Source: SURF-13 sp041695325
GTDB taxonomy: Bacteria > Pseudomonadota > Gammaproteobacteria > SURF-13
NCBI GenBank assembly: GCA_041695325.1
Contig: JBGFRC010000024.1
Coordinates: forward strand, 29,463-93,462
Direction: 5' to 3'
DNA: 64,000 nt
A model generated the notes under the pieces. It had not been told where the DNA came from. It saw nothing but the letters and a program-made list of their open reading frames with translations, and made no database searches. Numbering within the stretch: the first letter of the stretch is position 1; every line of letters starts with the position of its first letter. Position numbers and translations under genes: made by a program. Shown here piece after piece: positions 1 through 10,507 of the stretch.

Positions 1-451
1 ATACGCCCGCGGGCTCAGCACCCGCCTGTTTGATGATCCGCACCGACTCGGCGACCGAGGCGCCCGCGCTGATCACGTCGTCCACGATCAGCACCCGCCC
101 CGCAAGCGGCGCACCCACGATCACCCCGCCTTCGCCGTGGCGCTTCGTCTCCTTGCGGTTAAAGGCATAAGGCACGTCGCGCCCGTGCTGATCGGCGAGC
201 GCGATGCCGAGCGCCGCCACCAGCGGGATGCCCTTATAGGCCGGGCCGAACAGCATGTCGTAAGACACGCCGGAGTCCACCAGCGCGCTGGCGTAATAGC
301 GCCCCAGGCGTGCGAGGCTCGCGCCGGTATTGAACAGGCCGCTGTTGAAAAAATACGGACTCACCCGCCCCGATTTAAGCGTGAACTCGCCGAATTTGAG
401 CACGCCGATGCGCAAAGTGAAATCAAGAAATTCGCGCTGGTAGTCTTGCAT
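1..451 (-). CDS. pyrE: Orotate phosphoribosyltransferase, 3' end outside the window
   Basis: Joins orotate to PRPP to make OMP in pyrimidine synthesis (cytosol). The first 150 codons are present, starting at the ATG at 449-451 and running off the left edge. The PRPP-binding motif VLIVDDVISAGAS is intact near the cut end, and the N-terminal part (start MQDYQREFL, then FTLKSGR, GPAYKGIPL and FNRKE) matches the family throughout. The upstream Shine-Dalgarno is weak. It lies 11 bases downstream of chrA on the same strand, so the two may be read together, although there is no obvious functional link. The missing part should be about 60 residues. Confidence 0.95.
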   Translation of the reverse strand, partial: MQDYQREFLDFTLRIGVLKFGEFTLKSGRVSPYFFNSGLFNTGASLARLGRYYASALVDSGVSYDMLFGPAYKGIPLVAALGIALADQHGRDVPYAFNRKETKRHGEGGVIVGAPLAGRVLIVDDVISAGASVAESVRIIKQAGAEPAGV

Positions 452-462
452 GATTGCAATTG

Positions 463-1782
463 TCAGATGATCAAGGAGTGCAGTATACCCAATATGGCGC
501 AGGCGGCGAGCAGCGGAATAACGCCCAGATTAAACCGCACAAGCGCGATGAAGGCGGCCACGCTCACCGGAACCACACCAAGGCCCGCGGCATAGCCCTG
601 CGGCCAGAACACGTGATAGGCAAAAAACAGCGCGAGATTAAGAATCACCCCCACCACGGCGGCGGTGATGGCGGAAAGCGGCGCGGTGAACTTGAGCGCG
701 TGACGCGTAGCCTCGACGAGCGGCGCGCCCACCAGGATGAACAGGAATGAGGGCAGGAAGGTAAACCAGGTCGCCACCAGCCCGCCCGCAAGACCCGCGA
801 GCGTCAAGGCGTCCGGGCCGAACACCTGCTTGGTCCAGGCGCCGACGAATCCCACGTAGGTGACCACCATGATGAGCGGCCCCGGCGTGGTCTCGCCGAG
901 CGCGAGGCCGTCCATCATCTGCCCGGTGCTGAGCCACTGGTAATGCTCCACCGCGCCCTGATGCACATACGGCAGCACCGCATAGGCCCCGCCGAAGGTG
1001 AGCAGCGCGGCCTTGGTGAAAAACCAGCCCATTTGCGTAAGCGCGCCGTCCCAGCCATAACGGCTGTAGAGCAGCGCCATCACGGCGATCCAAAGCGCCG
1101 CCCCCGCAGCGGCAAAACTCAGCGCATGCGCGAGCCTGAAACGCGCGTGTTCCGGCAGCGCCGTGTGATCGTCAATCAACGCCTGGCTGTGGCCCGCGCT
1201 GGGCGCGTCATGCTGATTGGCGGCGGAAAACAGCGCCGGACGCACCCGTCCGGCGAGATAACCGATGAGCCCCGCGCTGACGATGATGTAGGGAAACGGC
1301 ACCTTGAATATAAAGATGGCGGTGAATGCCGCAGCGGCCAGCGCCCACAGCAGCGCATTTTTAATGGTGCGCTTGCCGATACGGTAAGCGGCGAACAACA
1401 CGATGGCCGTGACGGCCGGCTTGATTCCGTAAAAAATCCCCGCCACCAGCGGCGCGTCGCCAAATACCAGATACACCCAGGTCAGGCCGAGCAGCACGAA
1501 CAGCGACGGCAGGATAAACAGCACGCCCGCCAGGATACCGCCCCTGACGCCGTGCAGCAGCCAGCCGATATAGGTCGCAAGCTGCTGCGCCTCCGGGCCG
1601 GGCAGCAGCATGCAGTAATTGAGCGCGTGCAGAAAGCGCCGCTCCGAAATCCAGCGGCGCCGCTCCACCAGCTCCTCGTGCATCAGGCTGATTTGCGCCA
1701 CCGGCCCCCCGAAGCTGATGAAGCCGAGCTTGAGCCAATAGCGCAGTGCCGTCTTGAACGAAACATGTCTCGGCTCTGGCAT
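463..1782 (-). CDS. chrA: Chromate transporter, long bidomain ChrA type
   Basis: Inner-membrane protein of the CHR family, known for expelling chromate from the cytosol. At 439 residues it is the long form with two homologous halves: the N-terminal half carries FGGP near residue 24 and the LLPGPEAQQ motif, and the C-terminal half carries its own FGGAYAVLPY copy. There are about ten to twelve hydrophobic segments, with a linker around residues 190-220 that separates the halves. No ChrB regulator is next to it, so regulation by chromate cannot be read from context. CHR proteins with other anion substrates exist; the family is certain, the substrate is inferred. Confidence 0.92.
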   Translation of the reverse strand: MPEPRHVSFKTALRYWLKLGFISFGGPVAQISLMHEELVERRRWISERRFLHALNYCMLLPGPEAQQLATYIGWLLHGVRGGILAGVLFILPSLFVLLGLTWVYLVFGDAPLVAGIFYGIKPAVTAIVLFAAYRIGKRTIKNALLWALAAAAFTAIFIFKVPFPYIIVSAGLIGYLAGRVRPALFSAANQHDAPSAGHSQALIDDHTALPEHARFRLAHALSFAAAGAALWIAVMALLYSRYGWDGALTQMGWFFTKAALLTFGGAYAVLPYVHQGAVEHYQWLSTGQMMDGLALGETTPGPLIMVVTYVGFVGAWTKQVFGPDALTLAGLAGGLVATWFTFLPSFLFILVGAPLVEATRHALKFTAPLSAITAAVVGVILNLALFFAYHVFWPQGYAAGLGVVPVSVAAFIALVRFNLGVIPLLAACAILGILHSLII

Positions 1783-1843
1783 TAGGGAGGGAGCGGTTAT
1801 GGTTCACCGGGCAGGCCGGTAGTGTATCATTGCAGCTACACGC

Positions 1844-2617
1844 ATGCGCATCATCACCCTCAATTGCAACGGCATCCGTTCCGCGGCCGGCAAGGGCTTT
1901 TTCCCGTGGATGCTGAAGCAAAAATCCGACGTGGTCTGCCTGCAGGAGACCAAGGCGCAGGAACATCAACTGACCGACAGCGCGCTGCGCCCGGACGGCT
2001 ACCATTCCTATTTCCACGACGCGGTGAAAAAGGGCTACAGCGGCGTGGCGCTGTACTGCAAGCACGAACCGGACAAAGTCATCATGGGCCTCGGCTGGCC
2101 GGACTTCGACGCCGAAGCGCGTTATATCGAGGCGCGCTTTGGAAACTTAAGCGTGGTGTCGTTATATCTACCCTCCGGTTCGTCCGGGCCGGAGCGGCAA
2201 GAGGTGAAATTCGATTTCATGGAGCGCTTGGTACCGGTGCTGAAAAAAACGCGCCGCAGCAAGTGCGAATACATCCTGTGCGGCGACTGGAACATCGCGC
2301 ACAAAAATATTGATCTCAAAAACTGGCGCGGCAACCAGAAAAATTCCGGCTTCCTCCCCGAAGAGCGCGCCTGGATGGATCAATTATTCGACAAGCTCGG
2401 CTTCGTGGACGCGTTCCGCGTGGTGAATCAGGAGCCGGAGCAATACACCTGGTGGTCCAACCGCGGCCGGGCGTGGGAGAAAAACGTCGGATGGCGCATT
2501 GATTATCAGGTCATCACGCCGGGTCTCGCGGATAAAGTGAAATCGGCTTCGATTTATAAAGCGCAGCGCTTCTCCGACCATGCGCCGTTGACGATGGATT
2601 ACGATTACAAGCTCTGA
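1844..2617 (+). CDS. xthA: Exodeoxyribonuclease III (AP endonuclease)
   Basis: Mg-dependent 3'-5' exonuclease and abasic-site endonuclease of base excision repair. It has 257 residues, standard for ExoIII. Family residues are visible: LNCNGIR at the start, the metal-binding Glu in LQETKAQ near residue 35, the catalytic GDWNIAHKNIDL around residue 150 and the C-terminal SDHAPL histidine. It is divergent from chrA across a short spacer. Its stop codon overlaps the start of the next gene (TGATG), suggesting that both are translated from one message. Confidence 0.95.
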   Translation: MRIITLNCNGIRSAAGKGFFPWMLKQKSDVVCLQETKAQEHQLTDSALRPDGYHSYFHDAVKKGYSGVALYCKHEPDKVIMGLGWPDFDAEARYIEARFGNLSVVSLYLPSGSSGPERQEVKFDFMERLVPVLKKTRRSKCEYILCGDWNIAHKNIDLKNWRGNQKNSGFLPEERAWMDQLFDKLGFVDAFRVVNQEPEQYTWWSNRGRAWEKNVGWRIDYQVITPGLADKVKSASIYKAQRFSDHAPLTMDYDYKL

Positions 2618-3921
2618 TGCTGATCAAAGACTACCTCGCCATCTTCACCAACCGCCGCGTGGCGGTGGTGCTGCTGCTCGGATTTTCCTCCGGCCTGCCG
2701 CTGGCGCTTTCCGGCGGGACGCTGCAGGCGTGGATGACCACTGCGGGGGTGGATTTGAAAACCATCGGCATCTTCACGCTGGTGGGCCTGCCTTACACGA
2801 TAAAGTTCCTGTGGGCGCCGTTCATGGACCGGTTTGTGCCGCCGTGGTTGGGGCGACGACGCGGCTGGATGGTCGCCACCCAGCTTGTGCTCATGCTGGG
2901 CATCGCGGCGATGGGACTTTCTTCGCCGCAGCATGCGCTGTGGGCCCTGGCGGCGCTCGCCTTGTTTGTCGCCTTCGCCTCCGCTTCGCAGGACATCGCC
3001 TTCGACGCTTACCGCGCCGACGTGTTACGCCCGGCGGAGCGCGGCGCGGGCGCGGCGGTGTCGGTGATGGGCTATCGCATCGCCATGCTGGTATCGGGCG
3101 CGGGCGCACTGATTCTCGCCGACCACTTCGGCTGGCAGACCACGTATCTCATTCTGGCGGGCTTGATGATTATCGGCGTGATCGCCACGCTGCTCGGCCC
3201 GGAGCCGGACGGGCGCATCATTCCGCCGCGCACCCTGCAGGAGGCGGTGACCGGGCCGTTAAAAGCCTTCGTTTCGCTGCACTCTCTCACGGGCGCGCTG
3301 TGGATACTGCTGCTGATCGTGCTGTACAAATTCGGCGACGCCTTCGCGGGCGCGTTGAGCACCGCCTTTCTGCTGCGCGGCGTGGGCTTTTCCTTGAGTG
3401 AGGTAGGCGCGGTCAACAAAGGGTTGGGTTTGCTTGCACTGATTCTGGGCGCGCTGTTTGGCGGCGCGCTGCTGCCGAAACTCGGGCTCTACCGCGCCTT
3501 GATGCTGTTCGGCGTGCTACAGGCGGTTTCCAACCTGAGCTTCATGCTGCTGGCGTGGGCGGGAAAGAGTTACGCGCTGCTCGTCGCCGCCGTGGTGTTC
3601 GAGCAGGTGAGCGGCGGCATGGGCACGGCGGCGTTTGTGGCGCTGCTCATGGCGCTGTGCGACCACCGTTACACGGCGATGCAGTTCGCACTGTTTTCCG
3701 CGCTGGCCGCGTTCGGCCGGCAATACCTCGGCCCGCCCGCGGGGCTACTGGCCGACGAGTTGGGCTGGGTGATTTTTTTCCTCATCACCGCGCTCGCGGC
3801 GCTGCCGGGACTGTGGCTGCTGTGGGGGATGCGCGCGCGCATCAGCGGTCTGGAAGGCGGCGGCCCGGTCAACCCGGCTTGCGCCGGAAGCGATACAGCG
3901 CGATCTCGCCCAGCAGATTAG
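2617..3921 (+). CDS. ampG: AmpG-type muropeptide permease (MFS)
   Basis: Major-facilitator permease that imports GlcNAc-anhydro-muropeptides into the cytosol for cell-wall recycling. It has 434 residues and about 12 membrane segments. The opening LLGFSSGLPLALSGGTLQAW and the IKFLWAPFMDR and SQDIAFDAYRAD stretches are characteristic of AmpG. It overlaps the stop of xthA by one base. Its 3' end overlaps the convergent metW by 53 bases, so the last 17 or so codons are shared on opposite strands; this C-terminal tail lies after the last membrane segment. AmpD and AmpE, working in the same pathway, are encoded at 23.6-25.1 kb. Confidence 0.9.
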   Translation: MLIKDYLAIFTNRRVAVVLLLGFSSGLPLALSGGTLQAWMTTAGVDLKTIGIFTLVGLPYTIKFLWAPFMDRFVPPWLGRRRGWMVATQLVLMLGIAAMGLSSPQHALWALAALALFVAFASASQDIAFDAYRADVLRPAERGAGAAVSVMGYRIAMLVSGAGALILADHFGWQTTYLILAGLMIIGVIATLLGPEPDGRIIPPRTLQEAVTGPLKAFVSLHSLTGALWILLLIVLYKFGDAFAGALSTAFLLRGVGFSLSEVGAVNKGLGLLALILGALFGGALLPKLGLYRALMLFGVLQAVSNLSFMLLAWAGKSYALLVAAVVFEQVSGGMGTAAFVALLMALCDHRYTAMQFALFSALAAFGRQYLGPPAGLLADELGWVIFFLITALAALPGLWLLWGMRARISGLEGGGPVNPACAGSDTARSRPAD

Positions 3922-4492
3922 GCAGCAGCGTCATCCCCAGGCTGGTGCGGTGCGCCTGGTCCACCACCGTGCGTTGCAGGATCACGATGTCTTTTTTCGC
4001 GCACAGGTTTTCAAAATCCCTGAGCGTGCACAGATGAATGTTGGGCGTGTTGTACCAGTCATTGGGGAGGTTGCGCGACACCGGCATGTGGCCGCCGAAC
4101 GCGATTTGCAGACGATTTTGCCAGTAACCGAAATTGGGGAAACTCACGATGCCCTCGCTGCCCACGTGCAGCATTTCATCCAGCAACCGCTCCGGGTAGC
4201 GCACCGCCTGCAGGGTGAGCGACAGGATCACGTAGTCAAACGAATCCGCATCGAAATAACCCGACAGGCCGGCGTCGAGGTCGCTCTGAATCACGTTCAC
4301 CTTGTTCTCGAGGCACTTCTGGATTTTATCCTCGTCCAGTTCCAGGCCGTAGCCGGTGACCTCGCGCGTGGCGTTGAGGTAGGACAGCAGCGCGCCATCG
4401 CCGCAACCGAGATCGAGCACGCGGCTTTGGGGCGCGATCCACTCGCTGATGATTTCAAGATCGGGGCGCAGTGCGGGCAACCGTTGGGTCAT
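3869..4492 (-). CDS. metW: MetW, partner of the homoserine acyltransferase
   Basis: Class I methyltransferase-fold protein of methionine synthesis; in other proteobacteria MetW is needed for activity of, or acts together with, MetX. It has 207 residues. A SAM-binding-like glycine motif VLDLGCGDGALL lies near residue 25, followed by GYGLELD, and the C-terminal region has the family stretch SFPNFGYWQNR. It overlaps the end of metX by 4 bases (ATGA), so the two are translationally coupled. Its 3' end overlaps the convergent ampG. Confidence 0.93.
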   Translation of the reverse strand: MTQRLPALRPDLEIISEWIAPQSRVLDLGCGDGALLSYLNATREVTGYGLELDEDKIQKCLENKVNVIQSDLDAGLSGYFDADSFDYVILSLTLQAVRYPERLLDEMLHVGSEGIVSFPNFGYWQNRLQIAFGGHMPVSRNLPNDWYNTPNIHLCTLRDFENLCAKKDIVILQRTVVDQAHRTSLGMTLLPNLLGEIALYRFRRKPG

Positions 4493-5640
4493 GGCACACC
4501 CGCCTCAACGGCCACGCGCTCCATATAGGCGCGCAGCAGCGCCTGATAGCGCGGATTGGGAATGAGAAAGGCATCGTGCCCTTCGTGCGAGGTGATCTCG
4601 GCGTAACTCACGTCGTGGTCGTTATCGAGCAGCGCCCGCACGATCTCGCGCGAGCGCACCGGCGGAAAACGCCAGTCGCTGGTGAAGGCCAGCACCAGAA
4701 ATCCCGCCTGTGCCTGCCTCAAGGCCGCCGACAAATTGTGATCGAACTCCGCCGCGGGATCGAAATAGTCCAGCGCCTTGGTCATCAGCAAATAGGTATT
4801 GGCGTCAAAACGCTCGACGAACGATTGGCCCTGATAGCGCAGGTAGCTTTCGACCTGGAATTCCACGTCGAAGCCGAAACCGAGCTTGCCTTCGCGCAGC
4901 TCGCGTCCGAACTTGGCGCGCATCGCGTCATCGGAGAGATAGGTGATGTGGCCGAGCATGCGCGCCAGCATCAAGCCGCGGCGCGGCGTGACGTTGTGCT
5001 CATAATAATGCCCGGCGTGAAAATCGGGGTCGGACATGATGGCCTGACGCGCCACCTCGTTGAACGCGATGTTCTGCGCTGAGAGCTTGGGCGCGGCGGC
5101 GATCACCAGCGCGTGGCGCAGGCCATTCGGGTAGTCCATCGCCCATTGCAGGCTTTGCATGCCGCCCAGGCTGCCGCCGATCACCGCCGCCCATTGCTCG
5201 ATGCCGAGCGCCTCGCCCAGACGTTTCTGGCTTCGCACCCAGTCGCGCACCGTGACGATGGGGAAGTCGGGGCCGTACGGCTTGCCGGTGGCGGGATTCA
5301 GGCTCACCGGCCCGGTGGAGCCCTTACAGCCGCCCAGATTATTGAGCGACACCACAAAGAAGCGCCGCGTGTCAAACGGCTTGCCGGGACCGATGCAGGA
5401 GTCCCACCAGCCCGGTTTCTTGTCGTCCGGCGAGTGATAGCCCGCCGCGTGGTGATCGCCGGACAGCGCGTGGCAGATCAGCAACGCGTTGGAGCGATCG
5501 CAGTTTAACTCGCCGTAGGTCTCGTAAACCACCTCATACTCGTCCAGCGTGCGTCCGCAGTCGAGCGCCAGCGGCGCGCTGAAACGGCGCGTCTGCGGGG
5601 TGACCAGACCGACTGAGTCTGCGGGTATCGCCTTGGGCAT
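4489..5640 (-). CDS. metX: Homoserine O-acyltransferase (MetX)
   Basis: Alpha/beta-hydrolase that acylates homoserine as the first committed step of methionine synthesis. It has 383 residues. The nucleophile Ser sits in GGSLGGMQ, the Asp in TSDWRFPP and the His in SHEGHDAF, giving a complete triad; the substrate-binding NLGGCKGSTGP stretch is intact. MetX enzymes in gammaproteobacteria can use acetyl- or succinyl-CoA, and this cannot be settled by eye. It is 12 bases downstream of ettA and coupled to metW. Confidence 0.93.
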   Translation of the reverse strand: MPKAIPADSVGLVTPQTRRFSAPLALDCGRTLDEYEVVYETYGELNCDRSNALLICHALSGDHHAAGYHSPDDKKPGWWDSCIGPGKPFDTRRFFVVSLNNLGGCKGSTGPVSLNPATGKPYGPDFPIVTVRDWVRSQKRLGEALGIEQWAAVIGGSLGGMQSLQWAMDYPNGLRHALVIAAAPKLSAQNIAFNEVARQAIMSDPDFHAGHYYEHNVTPRRGLMLARMLGHITYLSDDAMRAKFGRELREGKLGFGFDVEFQVESYLRYQGQSFVERFDANTYLLMTKALDYFDPAAEFDHNLSAALRQAQAGFLVLAFTSDWRFPPVRSREIVRALLDNDHDVSYAEITSHEGHDAFLIPNPRYQALLRAYMERVAVEAGVP

Positions 5641-5652
5641 GCCGTTAGATTA

Positions 5653-7323
<1,671 letters not shown>

Positions 7324-7402
7324 AAAGGCAGTTACAAGATACAAGTGACAGGAGAAAAAGGATCAGGCGCTATGATAGTGGATATTCGCCCGCGATTGCT
7401 TG

Positions 7403-7999
7403 TTACATGGCGCTTGCTACCGGCTTCTCCAGACGCAAAGCGGGGGCGTGGTCTTCGTAGTAATCGGCGATCCGCCGCATAAGCTGAAAGCCTGCCTTCC
7501 GGTACAGGCGCAAGGCGGGGGCGTTGTCGCTGCGCACTTCCAGGCTTAATACGCGGCAGCCTCGCTCCCCCGCCGCGCACTCGGCGTGCGCGAGCAGCGC
7601 GCGGGCGATGCCGCGGCCTTGATAGGAGGGATGCACGGCGATGGAGTAGAGCCGCGCCTGGAGCGAGTTGCGCCGGTAGAGCAGCACGGCGTTGCCTGCC
7701 ACGCACCCATCTTCTTCATACACCCATACTTCCGCGCTGGCGCTGTGTAGCAGGCGGCGCAAACTTTGCGGCGACAGGCGGTCGCCGGGGAAGTGGCGCT
7801 CCAGCGCGGCCAGGGCGTCAAGGTCGGCGGGCAGCGCGGCGCGTATTCCCGCGCCGCGCCTGTCTGCGCCTGCTTGCGCGCTGCGCGCAGGCAAGTGCGG
7901 ACGCGCACAGGCAGGCGCATCCACCTGCAGCTTTACGCCGGACGGCGTGGCAGGTTCAGCCTTGAGCACTGTAACGGCTGAGGGTGAACTTCTCGCCAA
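7403..7999 (-). CDS. GNAT N-acetyltransferase (RimI-like) with a repeat-derived N terminus
   Basis: Acetyl-CoA-dependent N-acetyltransferase of unknown substrate. The conserved domain runs from about residue 50 to the end: the acetyl-CoA loop reads VHPSYQGRGIARALL, followed by LEVRSDNAPALRLYRKAGF, typical of RimI-like enzymes. The first 50 residues are not family sequence: codons around residues 28-48 are made by the nested palindrome at 7856-7918, also found at 41.2 and 42.1 kb. No ATG, GTG or TTG lies between the palindrome and the domain, so translation must begin upstream, at the ATG at 7997-7999 or an internal GTG. It overlaps the previous gene by 44 bases. Substrate unassigned. Confidence 0.8.
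   Translation of the reverse strand: MARSSPSAVTVLKAEPATPSGVKLQVDAPACARPHLPARSAQAGADRRGAGIRAALPADLDALAALERHFPGDRLSPQSLRRLLHSASAEVWVYEEDGCVAGNAVLLYRRNSLQARLYSIAVHPSYQGRGIARALLAHAECAAGERGCRVLSLEVRSDNAPALRLYRKAGFQLMRRIADYYEDHAPALRLEKPVASAM
7856..7918. repeat. Nested palindrome, copy 1 (inside the GNAT gene)
   Basis: A 63-base sequence with an inner stem (GCTTGCGCGC against GCGCGCAGGCAAG) inside an outer stem (GCGCCTGTCTGCG against CGCACAGGCAGGCGC). Nearly the same 60 bases recur at 41176-41235, a version missing the inner arm at 42064-42096, and the inner arm alone at 41689-41714. Here it is read as protein within the GNAT gene. Confidence 0.75.
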
Positions 8000-9050
8000 A
8001 CAGCGCCGGGCGGTAGCTCATCTTCACCTTGCGCAGGTTTTCCAGGCCCAGGTCGTCACCGACGTTGATGAAGGTGCAGTCGCGGTAGGTCTTGGCGAAT
8101 TCGCGGAACAGGTATTGCGCCGAGCCCTGGATGGTGAAGTTGGTTTTCTCCACCAGTACGCTGGCCACGTCCGCGGTGATGCGCTCGCCGAAGGTGAAGC
8201 CTTCGATGCGCCCGCCGATGATAAGGCACAGGCCGCCCAATCCCAGATAGTCGTAGTGCTCCAGCGCGCGGTTGATGGCGGTGCGTTCCAGCTCCGCGGT
8301 GCACAGAAAATGGGGTATCTCCTGTGCGGGCAGATATTTGATGCGCCCCTGCAGCCAGCGGTTGACGAGGTCGCGGATGCCGTCCCAGTGCTCGCGCCCC
8401 GCCGGCTCCATGCGGTGACCGGGATAGCTGCGCCGGAACTGATTGATCTCGTTGCGCTTGGTCTTGTAGGCGTTGCCCTTGAGCTCGATCAGGTCGGAGG
8501 TGGTATAGATGTAGTCCGGTAGCGCGCGTTCCACCAGCCAGTTATTGGTCACGGCGGGGAACGGGACGTCCTGCTCCAGGTTCAGCGCCTGAAGGAAATC
8601 GCGGTACACGAACTCGACCTTGCCGAGCCAGGGGGTGGCGTTGTAGCCGTCCATGATCTCGAAGCAGGCGGCGAGCGCGCCCGGCTGATCCTGCGGCGCG
8701 CCGAGCGGCGGCAGCAGCATGGCAAGGCCGTCGCCGGTCAGACTGAACAGGCAGAAGCAGTCCTCGATGATCTGGTAAAAGCCGCTCTTCTGGGTCAGCC
8801 AGATGATGTTGTTGGCGAAGGTGTAATCGGAGAGCGGGACTTGGGCGCGGCGCTGGTAGGCTTCGAACAGCGGCTTGACGTCGGCGGTAAAGGGATAAAG
8901 CTTGTGGCCTTCTATGGCGAGGTAGCGGTTGGGGAAACTTTTGTTGACATGCAGCGTCAGGTTTTCAACGGGGGGGGAAGGTCGTTCCCATCGGAGGTGA
9001 TGATTCGATGGCTGACTACTACCGGGAGGTTCTTCAAGGGTGCGTAACAT
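7956..9050 (-). CDS. DUF2156 / phosphatidylglycerol lysyltransferase-like domain protein
   Basis: 364 residues with the C-terminal GNAT-like fold of the DUF2156 (LPG synthase C-terminal) family. Visible family marks are the LKGNAYKTKRNEINQFRR stretch around residue 190 and the C-terminal FINVGDDLGLENLRKVKMSYRP. It has no membrane domain of the kind found in MprF, so it is likely a soluble aminoacyl- or acyltransferase; the substrate is unknown. The first 40 residues are proline-rich and less conserved, so the true start may be later, for example at a Met inside that stretch. It precedes and overlaps the GNAT gene and is divergent from the deacetylase gene. Confidence 0.78.
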   Translation of the reverse strand: MLRTLEEPPGSSQPSNHHLRWERPSPPVENLTLHVNKSFPNRYLAIEGHKLYPFTADVKPLFEAYQRRAQVPLSDYTFANNIIWLTQKSGFYQIIEDCFCLFSLTGDGLAMLLPPLGAPQDQPGALAACFEIMDGYNATPWLGKVEFVYRDFLQALNLEQDVPFPAVTNNWLVERALPDYIYTTSDLIELKGNAYKTKRNEINQFRRSYPGHRMEPAGREHWDGIRDLVNRWLQGRIKYLPAQEIPHFLCTAELERTAINRALEHYDYLGLGGLCLIIGGRIEGFTFGERITADVASVLVEKTNFTIQGSAQYLFREFAKTYRDCTFINVGDDLGLENLRKVKMSYRPALFGEKFTLSRYSAQG

Positions 9051-9148
9051 TGGGCGTCTTGCTCCTGTGTGATTGAGGTGGCGTTACTAAAACAAAATAC
9101 GCCGCGCCTGTCAATGACTATTTTTCAGGGATGGTAAACTGACTTCCG

Positions 9149-10102
9149 ATGGACCGGGTATGCGTATACATCGGCGCGGCGCTGGCGCGCTACGGCTTCG
9201 GCCACGGCCATCCGTTCGGGCCGGACCGGATGGATGCGTTCTGGAACGAAGCGCGGCGGCTGGGGCTGCACCGGCGCGTCAGCGTGTGCGCGCCGGTGCA
9301 GGCGACCCAGGAGGAAATCGAGCGCTTCCACACCCACGACTACGTGCAGCGCGTCCAGGCGCAATCCCAAACCGGACGCGGCTATCTCGACTACGGCGAC
9401 ACGCCCGCGTTTCCCGGCGTATACGAGGCTGCGGCCACGGTGGCGGGCTCGGCGCTCGACGCCATGCGCCGTATCATGGAAGCCCGCTGCCGATACGCTT
9501 TCGTGCCCATTGCGGGCCTGCATCACGCCCGGCGCGACACGGCGGCGGGTTTTTGCGTGTTCAACGACTGCGGCGTGGTGATCGAGAGCTTGCGCACGGA
9601 GTACGGCGTCAAGCGCATCGCCTATGTGGACATAGATGCGCACCACGGCGACGGGGTGTTCTACGCCTTCGAGGGCGACCCCGATGTGTTCATCGCCGAT
9701 CTGCACGAGGACGGGCGCACTTTATACCCCGGCACCGGCGCGGCGCACGAACGCGGCGCGGGGGCGGCCGCAGGCAGCAAGCTCAATATCCCCATGCCGC
9801 CGGGCGCCATCGATCAGGATTTCCTCGCCGCCTGGCCGCGCGTGGAGCGGTTCCTGCGCGACGCGCGCCCGGAGTTTATTATCTTGCAATGCGGCGCAGA
9901 CAGTCTGGCCGATGATCCCATCACCCACCTGGGCTATAGCCGCGAGGCGCACCGCCACGCCGCCGCGAGTTTGTGCGGGATTGCCGAGGCGTGTTGCGAA
10001 GGACGCCTGCTCGCCCTGGGCGGCGGCGGCTACAACCGCGCCAACATCGCCGCCGCCTGGACTGCGGTGGTAGAGGCGTTGCTGAGCAGCCCACCGGAAT
10101 GA
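9149..10102 (+). CDS. Histone deacetylase / AcuC-type zinc amidohydrolase
   Basis: 317 residues of the class I/II deacetylase superfamily, zinc hydrolases acting on acetyl-lysine, acetylpolyamines or similar. Active-site features are complete: the tandem His in IAGLHHARRDTAAGFC, the metal ligands Asp/His in VDIDAHHGDGV, the second Asp in LQCGADSLADDP and the catalytic GGGGYN loop. The bacterial substrate cannot be told from sequence. Transcribed away from the DUF2156 gene across a 98-base spacer; it ends facing a small membrane protein gene, with a hairpin between them. Confidence 0.88.
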   Translation: MDRVCVYIGAALARYGFGHGHPFGPDRMDAFWNEARRLGLHRRVSVCAPVQATQEEIERFHTHDYVQRVQAQSQTGRGYLDYGDTPAFPGVYEAAATVAGSALDAMRRIMEARCRYAFVPIAGLHHARRDTAAGFCVFNDCGVVIESLRTEYGVKRIAYVDIDAHHGDGVFYAFEGDPDVFIADLHEDGRTLYPGTGAAHERGAGAAAGSKLNIPMPPGAIDQDFLAAWPRVERFLRDARPEFIILQCGADSLADDPITHLGYSREAHRHAAASLCGIAEACCEGRLLALGGGGYNRANIAAAWTAVVEALLSSPPE

Positions 10103-10124
10103 TACGCCGCCACGGAAGCTTAAT

Positions 10125-10150
10125 GTGATGCAAAACGAGCTTTGCATCAC
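10125..10150. terminator. Hairpin between convergent genes
   Basis: A perfect 10-base-pair stem (GTGATGCAAA against TTTGCATCAC) with a 6-base loop, in the 51 bases between the convergent deacetylase and small membrane protein genes. The stem ends are A/T-rich, but there is no long T run, so a bidirectional terminator is likely rather than certain. Confidence 0.55.
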
Positions 10151-10153
10151 CCT

Positions 10154-10375
10154 TTAACCGCCCCCTTGCTGCTGCTCGCCCGGCTTGGGCGCATTGAGCG
10201 CCTTGAAGAAACACCACACGATGGAAGCCAGCCAATACACCAGCGTCCATCCCACGCCCGCCGCCATCATGATGGCCGGACTCAGGGTAAACCAGGTGAG
10301 TATCAGGACGACGATGAGCGAGACGATCCAGGCGGGAATACGGTTTTGCAGGCACAGGTACATTTGCTGCATCAT
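10154..10375 (-). CDS. Small membrane protein of unknown function
   Basis: 73 residues starting at the ATG at 10373-10375, chosen because AAAGGAG lies a few bases upstream. Two hydrophobic segments follow each other (about residues 16-33 and 35-55: IPAWIVSLIVVLILTWF, then the GVGWTLVYWLASIVWCFF stretch), and the C-terminal tail is polar (KPGEQQQGGG). I recognise no family. It is divergent from glyA. Confidence 0.65.
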   Translation of the reverse strand: MMQQMYLCLQNRIPAWIVSLIVVLILTWFTLSPAIMMAAGVGWTLVYWLASIVWCFFKALNAPKPGEQQQGGG

Positions 10376-10507
10376 GGTAGACTCCTTTCCGTAGGTCTTT
10401 TGACGTTTCAAAGTTTATCTCAAAATCTCGCCCCGATGCCTTGACCGATGCCCGCGAAATGGGGGCAAAAATCGGTTATTCTTAGAGTCTTTACTTCAGG
10501 GAAACCC

